From positions 186,001 to 250,000 of the forward strand of contig NZ_KQ949023.1 of NCBI RefSeq assembly GCF_001514285.1: a DNA stretch of 64,000 nucleotides, written 5' to 3'. A program made the translations under genes and the position numbers. This stretch comes from Streptomyces sp. DSM 15324 (lineage in GTDB: Bacteria; Actinomycetota; Actinomycetes; Streptomycetales; Streptomycetaceae). Under the pieces are notes generated by a model. It saw nothing but the letters and a program-made list of their open reading frames with translations, did not search any database and was not told the origin of the DNA. Positions 60,216-64,000 of this stretch are shown in pieces; positions within the stretch are counted from its first letter, which is position 1, and every line of letters begins with the position of its first letter.

Positions 60216-60437
60216 GCGGCGCAGTGTCTCTTGGCGTCCGTGGGATCGTCCACCCGCTTGGGCGGCCGTCACCCATGAGAGCGTAACTCGGCGTACACGG
60301 TTGTAACTTCACCAAGCGTGCTTCTACCGTCGACAACAAGCCCCACGAGGAAGTACCCCCGCCCTCACCCCACTTGTCGAGGCCCGGACCTGGTCACCGC
60401 GTGGAACCCCACGACATCCGCCGACCCGGGAGCCCCC
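60216..60437. promoter_or_regulatory. Divergent promoter region, regulator / HATPase
   Basis: 222 bp containing GTAACTCGG and GTTGTAACTTC at 60283-60310, the only AT-richer stretch and likely promoter or operator. If the HATPase gene uses GTG 60318, part of this is coding. Confidence 0.4.
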
Positions 60438-60848
60438 ATGGAAGACCCGCCCAGCGTCACCCTCACCTTCCCGCCGCACCCCGCCTGGGTCCGCGCCGCC
60501 CGCGACACCGTCCGTACCCTCCTCGTCAACTCCCCCCACCCCGAACTCACCGACACCGCGGTGCTCCTCACCTCCGAGGCCGTCACCAACGCCATCAACG
60601 CCTGTGCCGACAAGGGCTGTGCCGACCCCGTCACCCTCCACGTCGGCTGGGCCGACGCCGCCTGCCTGCGTGTGCTCGTCCAGGACGCCGCGCCGGGCCT
60701 GCCCGTCGTCCGCACGTCGGCCGCCGGTCCCGACGACGAAGGCGGCCGCGGCATACAGCTCATCTCCTACGGCGCCGATGCCTGGGGTGTCTGCACCCAT
60801 GGGCCGGGGCCGGGCAAGTCGACCTGGTTCGAACTGGGAAACCGCTGA
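60438..60848 (+). CDS. Anti-sigma-factor-like ATP-binding protein (HATPase_c)
   Basis: 136 aa from ATG 60438 (GGGAG site); an in-frame GTG at 60318 would add 40 residues with no similarity. HATPase fold of the SpoIIAB/RsbW type: DTAVLLTSEAVTNAINAC (N box), VLVQDAAPGLPV (G1) and DEGGRGIQLISYGADAWGV (G2). No kinase partner is encoded. With the DUF5753 regulator and DUF397 protein it makes a cluster that appears many times in streptomycete genomes. Confidence 0.9.
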   Translation: MEDPPSVTLTFPPHPAWVRAARDTVRTLLVNSPHPELTDTAVLLTSEAVTNAINACADKGCADPVTLHVGWADAACLRVLVQDAAPGLPVVRTSAAGPDDEGGRGIQLISYGADAWGVCTHGPGPGKSTWFELGNR

Positions 60849-60858
60849 GCGGGGCCGG

Positions 60859-61053
60859 GTGGCGACACGCGAAGAAGCTTCGGATGTCCAGGAGGCCCTC
60901 ATGCTCAAGATGCGCGCGCTCGCTCTGGCCCGGCTCGCGGCGCGAGCGGACGCCGGCGCCTTCGACCTGTTGCTGGAGAAACCACCGGGGCGCGGCACGC
61001 CCCCTCGACGTGCCGCGCCCCTCCCCTGCCCCCGGTCAGGTGGTTTCGGGTGA
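60859..61053 (+). CDS. Possible small protein
   Basis: 64 codons from GTG 60859, 10 bp after the HATPase stop. The first half has a coherent helical sequence ([26 protein letters not shown]); the second half is encoded by a strong terminator hairpin, so the true end is doubtful. Weak ribosome-binding site. May be a genuine regulatory peptide whose stop codon was lost, or a chance frame. Confidence 0.35.
   Translation: MATREEASDVQEALMLKMRALALARLAARADAGAFDLLLEKPPGRGTPPRRAAPLPCPRSGGFG
60987..61021. terminator. Bidirectional hairpin terminator
   Basis: Perfect 13-bp stem GGGGCGCGGCACG / CGTGCCGCGCCCC with a 9-nt loop between the HATPase gene and convergent bglC. Confidence 0.75.
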
Positions 61054-62469
61054 CGGTGTCGGCAGGGTGCCCGTGCGGGCCGCCTCGCCGTACCAGTGCG
61101 CGCTCGACTTCGGGGTCCGGGTGAGCGTCGCGTAGTCCACGTAGACCGCCCCGAACCGCTTCCCGTAGCCGTACGCCCACTCGAAGTTGTCCAGCAGGGA
61201 CCACAGGTAGTAGCCGCGCACGTCCGCGCCGTCGGCGATGGCCCGGCGCACCGCCGCGAGGTGGCCGTGCAGGTAGGCGATCCGCTCCGGGTCGTGTACC
61301 CGGCCGTCCGCGTCGGGCTTGTCGTCGTAGGCCGCGCCGTTCTCCGTGACGTAGAGCGGCAGGCCGGGGGCTTCCTTCGTGTACCGCATGATCAGCTCGT
61401 GCAGGCCCGACGGGTCGATGGTCCAGCCCATCTCCGTGCGGTCGCCCGGGGTCTGATGGAAGGCGACGTCGTCCGCCGCCGGCCAGGGGGAGTGCTCGCT
61501 CGCGCCGTGGCCGTCCGTGCGCGGGCCCTTCGGCTGTTCCCGCGTCGCCGAGACCAGCGTGGGTGTGTAGTAGTTCAGGCCCAGCGCGTCCAGCGGCTGG
61601 TTGATCGCCCGCAGATCGCCGTCGAGGACGTACGACCAGTCGGTGAGGGACGAGGTGGCCTCCAGCAGCGTCTCCGGGTACGCGCCCTTCAGGATCGGGC
61701 CGTGGAAGACGCCGTTGGCCAGGTCGTCGATCCTGCGGACCGCCGCCAGATCGGCGGGCGACTCCGAAAGAGGCCGTACGACCGAGGAGTTGAGGCTGAG
61801 CGCCACCGCGTTGCGGGCCGGCATCACCGAGCGGAGCGCCGTGGTGCCGAGGCCGTGGGCGAGGTTCAGGTGGTGGGCCGCGCGCAGGGACGCCGCCGGG
61901 TCGGTGCGGCCGGGCGCGTGCACCCCGGAGGCGTAGCCCAGGAACGCGCTGCACCAGGGCTCGTTCAGGGTGATCCAGTTCTCCACACGGTCGCCCAGCG
62001 CCTCGCCGACGATCTGCGCGTACTCGGCGAACCGGTACGCGGTGTCGCGCTCCGGCCAGCCGCCCGCGTCCTCCAGCTCCTGCGGCAGGTCCCAGTGGTA
62101 GAGGGTGACGGCGGGCTTGATGCCCTTCGCCAGCAGCTCGTCGACCAGCCGGCGGTAGAAGTCCAGGCCGCGCTGGACGGCCGGACCCCGGCCGGTCGGC
62201 TGCACCCGGGACCAGGAGATGGAGAAGCGGTAGGCGTTCAGGCCCAGCTCCGCCATCAGCGCGACGTCCTCGCGGTAGCGGTGGTAGTGGTCGACAGCGA
62301 TGTCACCGTGCTCGCCGCCGAGGGTCTTGCCCGGCGTATGGCTGAAGGTGTCCCAGATCGAAGGGGTGCGGCCGTCCTCCCGCACCGCCCCCTCGATCTG
62401 GTACGCGGAGGTCGCCGCGCCCCAGAGGAAGGCGGGAGGAAAGGTCACAGGGGTGACGGGATCAGTCAT
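61036..62469 (-). CDS. bglC: GH1 beta-glucosidase (cellobiose hydrolysing)
   Basis: 477 aa, normal GH1 length. N-terminal [19 protein letters not shown]; acid/base Glu in [11 protein letters not shown]; nucleophile Glu in [13 protein letters not shown]-terminal [18 protein letters not shown]. It splits imported cellobiose and cello-oligosaccharides in the cytoplasm. Downstream of cebG on the same strand, as in other Streptomyces. A CebR box (62469-62482) covers its start codon, so it can be controlled apart from cebEFG. Confidence 0.95.
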   Translation of the reverse strand: MTDPVTPVTFPPAFLWGAATSAYQIEGAVREDGRTPSIWDTFSHTPGKTLGGEHGDIAVDHYHRYREDVALMAELGLNAYRFSISWSRVQPTGRGPAVQRGLDFYRRLVDELLAKGIKPAVTLYHWDLPQELEDAGGWPERDTAYRFAEYAQIVGEALGDRVENWITLNEPWCSAFLGYASGVHAPGRTDPAASLRAAHHLNLAHGLGTTALRSVMPARNAVALSLNSSVVRPLSESPADLAAVRRIDDLANGVFHGPILKGAYPETLLEATSSLTDWSYVLDGDLRAINQPLDALGLNYYTPTLVSATREQPKGPRTDGHGASEHSPWPAADDVAFHQTPGDRTEMGWTIDPSGLHELIMRYTKEAPGLPLYVTENGAAYDDKPDADGRVHDPERIAYLHGHLAAVRRAIADGADVRGYYLWSLLDNFEWAYGYGKRFGAVYVDYATLTRTPKSSAHWYGEAARTGTLPTPSPETT

Positions 62470-62482
62470 GGAAGCGCTCCCA
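62469..62482. promoter_or_regulatory. CebR operator overlapping the bglC start
   Basis: TGGAAGCGCTCCCA differs in one position from the CebR consensus TGGGAGCGCTCCCA. CebR is the LacI-type repressor of cellulose use in Streptomyces, released by cellobiose and cellotriose. Its overlap with the start codon would allow it to block initiation or transcription of bglC. Confidence 0.9.
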
Positions 62483-62579
62483 TGGATGGTCGTCGAGACC
62501 GACTAGGCCGACGAGATTGGGGGGAAGTGGGGTGAGGAGGGGCGGGGCGGCGGTGACCCGGCCCCCGTATCGCGAGAGG

Positions 62580-63497
62580 TCAGCCCTTCACCGCGCCCTG
62601 CATGATGCCGCCCACGATCTGCTTGCCGAAGATCGCGAAGATCACCAGCAGCGGCAGCGTGCCCACCAGGGCGCCCGCCATGATCAGTGACTGGTCCGGA
62701 GTGTACCCGCGGCCGAGGCCCGCGAGGGCGACCTGCACGGTGGGGTTGCCGGTCTGGCTCAGCACCAGGAAGGGCCACAGGAAGTCGTTCCACGTCTGGA
62801 CGAACGTCAGCATGCCCAGCACCGCCATCGCGGGGCGCGCCGCGGGGAACACCACGTGCCACACCACGCGCCAGCTGCTCGCGCCGTCCACCCGGGCCGC
62901 CTCGATGATCTCGTCGGGCAGCGCCTGGATCAGGTACTGCCGCATGAAGAACACACCGAACGCGCTCACCAGCGACGGCAGGATCACCGCCTGGAGCTGG
63001 TCGGTCCACTCCAGCTTGGCGACCATCATGTACAGCGGGATCACGCTCAGCTGCGGCGGCACCATCATCGTGCCGATCACGATCAGCATCAGCGCGCCCT
63101 TGCCCCTGAACCGCAGCTTGGCGAAGGCGAAACCGGCGACCGTGGAGAGGAACACGATCGTCGCCGCCGAAACCCCGGCCACGAACGTCGTGTTGACGAA
63201 GGCCTTGCCCAGGTTCGCGTCGTTCCAGGCCAGGTCCACGTTGTGGAAGAGGTTGGAGCCGAACACGAACGGCGGCGGGTTCTGCGCCAGCCGGTTGTTG
63301 TCGCGGGACGCGGCGATCGCCGTCCACACCAGCGGGAACAGCGAAACGAAGGTGAACACGCCCAGGACGAGGTAGGCGATCGGGCCGCCGTGCATCTGCC
63401 CGCCGGCCCGCGCGGACTTGGGCCGGCGCACCTTGCGGGCCGTCGGCACGGCGTCCTCGGGTTCCGCGGACATCGCGGTCGTTGTCGTCGTCGTCAC
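62580..63497 (-). CDS. cebG: Cellobiose/cellotriose ABC transporter permease
   Basis: 305 aa, MalG-type with six transmembrane helices (IAYLVLGVFTFVSLFPLVWT, GVSAATIVFLSTVAGFAFA, LMLIVIGTMMVPPQLSVIPL, GALVGTLPLLVIFAIF). The EAA loop is DEIIEAARVDGASSWRVVWH. It forms the channel with the CebF-type permease encoded 11 bp upstream. It lies 110 bp ahead of bglC, all minus strand. Confidence 0.92.
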   Translation of the reverse strand: MTTTTTTAMSAEPEDAVPTARKVRRPKSARAGGQMHGGPIAYLVLGVFTFVSLFPLVWTAIAASRDNNRLAQNPPPFVFGSNLFHNVDLAWNDANLGKAFVNTTFVAGVSAATIVFLSTVAGFAFAKLRFRGKGALMLIVIGTMMVPPQLSVIPLYMMVAKLEWTDQLQAVILPSLVSAFGVFFMRQYLIQALPDEIIEAARVDGASSWRVVWHVVFPAARPAMAVLGMLTFVQTWNDFLWPFLVLSQTGNPTVQVALAGLGRGYTPDQSLIMAGALVGTLPLLVIFAIFGKQIVGGIMQGAVKG

Positions 63498-63508
63498 GGC
63501 CGGTACTC

Positions 63509-64000
63509 CTAACTACTGGCGCGCAGCCGGCGCGAGATGACGTAGTTGACGATGCCGATCACGATCAGGATCAGGAACATCGTCCAGGCGATCGCCGAGG
63601 CCCGGCCCAGGTGCTGGTTCACCCAGCCCTGCTCGTACAGGTACAGGCCCAGCGTCTGGAACTGGTGCTCCGCGCCGCCCGAGGCGCCCTTGTTGGCGTC
63701 GAACAGCAGCGGCTCACCGAAGACCTGGCTGGCGCCGATCGTGGAGACGACGACCGTGAACAGGATCGTCGGCCGCAGCGACGGCAGCGTCACGTGCAGG
63801 AACTGCTGCCAGCGGCTGGCGCCGTCCAGCGCCGCCGACTCGTACAGGTCCTGCGGGATCGCCTGCATCGCGGCCAGGTAGATCAGCGCGTTGTAGCCGG
63901 TCCACCGCCAGATGATGATCGAGGAGACGGCGATCTGCGACGGCCACTTGTCGTTCTGCCAGTCGATCGCGTCGATCCCGACGAAGTGCAGCCCCCAGTT
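63509..64000 (-). CDS. cebF: Cellobiose ABC transporter permease, N-terminus beyond the right edge
   Basis: The open frame continues to the end of the window with no start; the visible part is the C-terminal half of a MalF-type permease. The EAA loop is LYESAALDGASRWQQFLHVT, preceded by IIIWRWTGYNALIYLAAM and followed by SLRPTILFTVVVSTIGASQV and the last helix TMFLILIVIGIVNYVI. cebE (binding protein) and cebR should lie to the right of the window. Confidence 0.92.
   Translation of the reverse strand, partial: NWGLHFVGIDAIDWQNDKWPSQIAVSSIIIWRWTGYNALIYLAAMQAIPQDLYESAALDGASRWQQFLHVTLPSLRPTILFTVVVSTIGASQVFGEPLLFDANKGASGGAEHQFQTLGLYLYEQGWVNQHLGRASAIAWTMFLILIVIGIVNYVISRRLRASS

Overview
The window is high-GC actinobacterial chromosome, almost certainly Streptomyces. 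The evidence is the extreme third-position GC, GTG starts, class E and class F sortases, a DasR-type operator before a chitin-active LPMO, a cellobiose block with a CebR box (bglC-cebG-cebF), a helix-turn-helix/DUF397/HATPase cluster and many secreted glycoside hydrolases. No rRNA, prophage, CRISPR array or large biosynthetic cluster is visible.

Layout. (1) 1-6383 is a probable restriction or defence island cut by the left window edge. A GHKL (MutL/MORC-like) ATPase and two companions, the second possibly DUF6339, run on the plus strand. They converge on a tightly coupled minus-strand operon: vsr, a C5-methyltransferase homologue whose catalytic Pro-Cys is Pro-Arg, and an intact C5-methyltransferase. 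(2) 6872-21765 holds chromosomal genes: SEC-C protein, GH30 galactanase, class E sortase, a YtrA-type GntR repressor with membrane partner and two operators, DUF6412, a YidC paralogue, FAH-family hydrolase, UPF0303, Gfo/Idh dehydrogenase divergent from a ROK regulator over a 27-bp palindrome, a HAD phosphatase, a class F sortase pair and a GH6 lipoprotein. (3) 21865-37213 contains three identical tRNA-Lys(CUU) genes. Between them lie a peptidoglycan hydrolase, SPFH protein, AA10 LPMO, acyl-CoA synthetase, IclR regulator, an ABC-ATPase remnant, a repeat-extended LLM oxidoreductase, a GGDEF-EAL protein (cdgA-like) and an M6 metalloprotease. (4) 37204-42834 has a Prim-Pol-like protein ending inside a tRNA, then a coupled operon of Fe-S RecB/Cas4-like nuclease, unknown 541-residue protein and SF1 ATPase/helicase. 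(5) 42701-50495 holds a PAP2 phosphatase, histidine phosphatase, TPR regulator, spermidine-synthase-like protein and a two-component system. (6) 50496-51740 is a very GC-rich 37-bp repeat tract followed by a frameshifted GH18 chitinase pseudogene. (7) 51929-58442 is a galactoside uptake and hydrolysis operon: binding protein, two permeases, GH36-like alpha-galactosidase and GH42 beta-galactosidase. (8) 58589-61053 contains a 2H phosphoesterase and the regulator/DUF397/HATPase cluster. (9) 61036-64000 is the cellobiose block, with cebF running off the right edge.

How it fits together: much of the window is polymer scavenging. GH30, GH6 and AA10 enzymes act outside the cell; two ABC importers bring in galacto- and cello-oligosaccharides; GH36, GH42 and GH1 enzymes act inside. 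Neither importer encodes its own ATPase, as expected if both use the shared Streptomyces ATPase MsiK. Local operators (ROK palindrome, DasR sites, CebR box) link these loci to sugar sensing.

Coordinates and starts were chosen by reading frame, ribosome-binding site and family conventions, without any database search.
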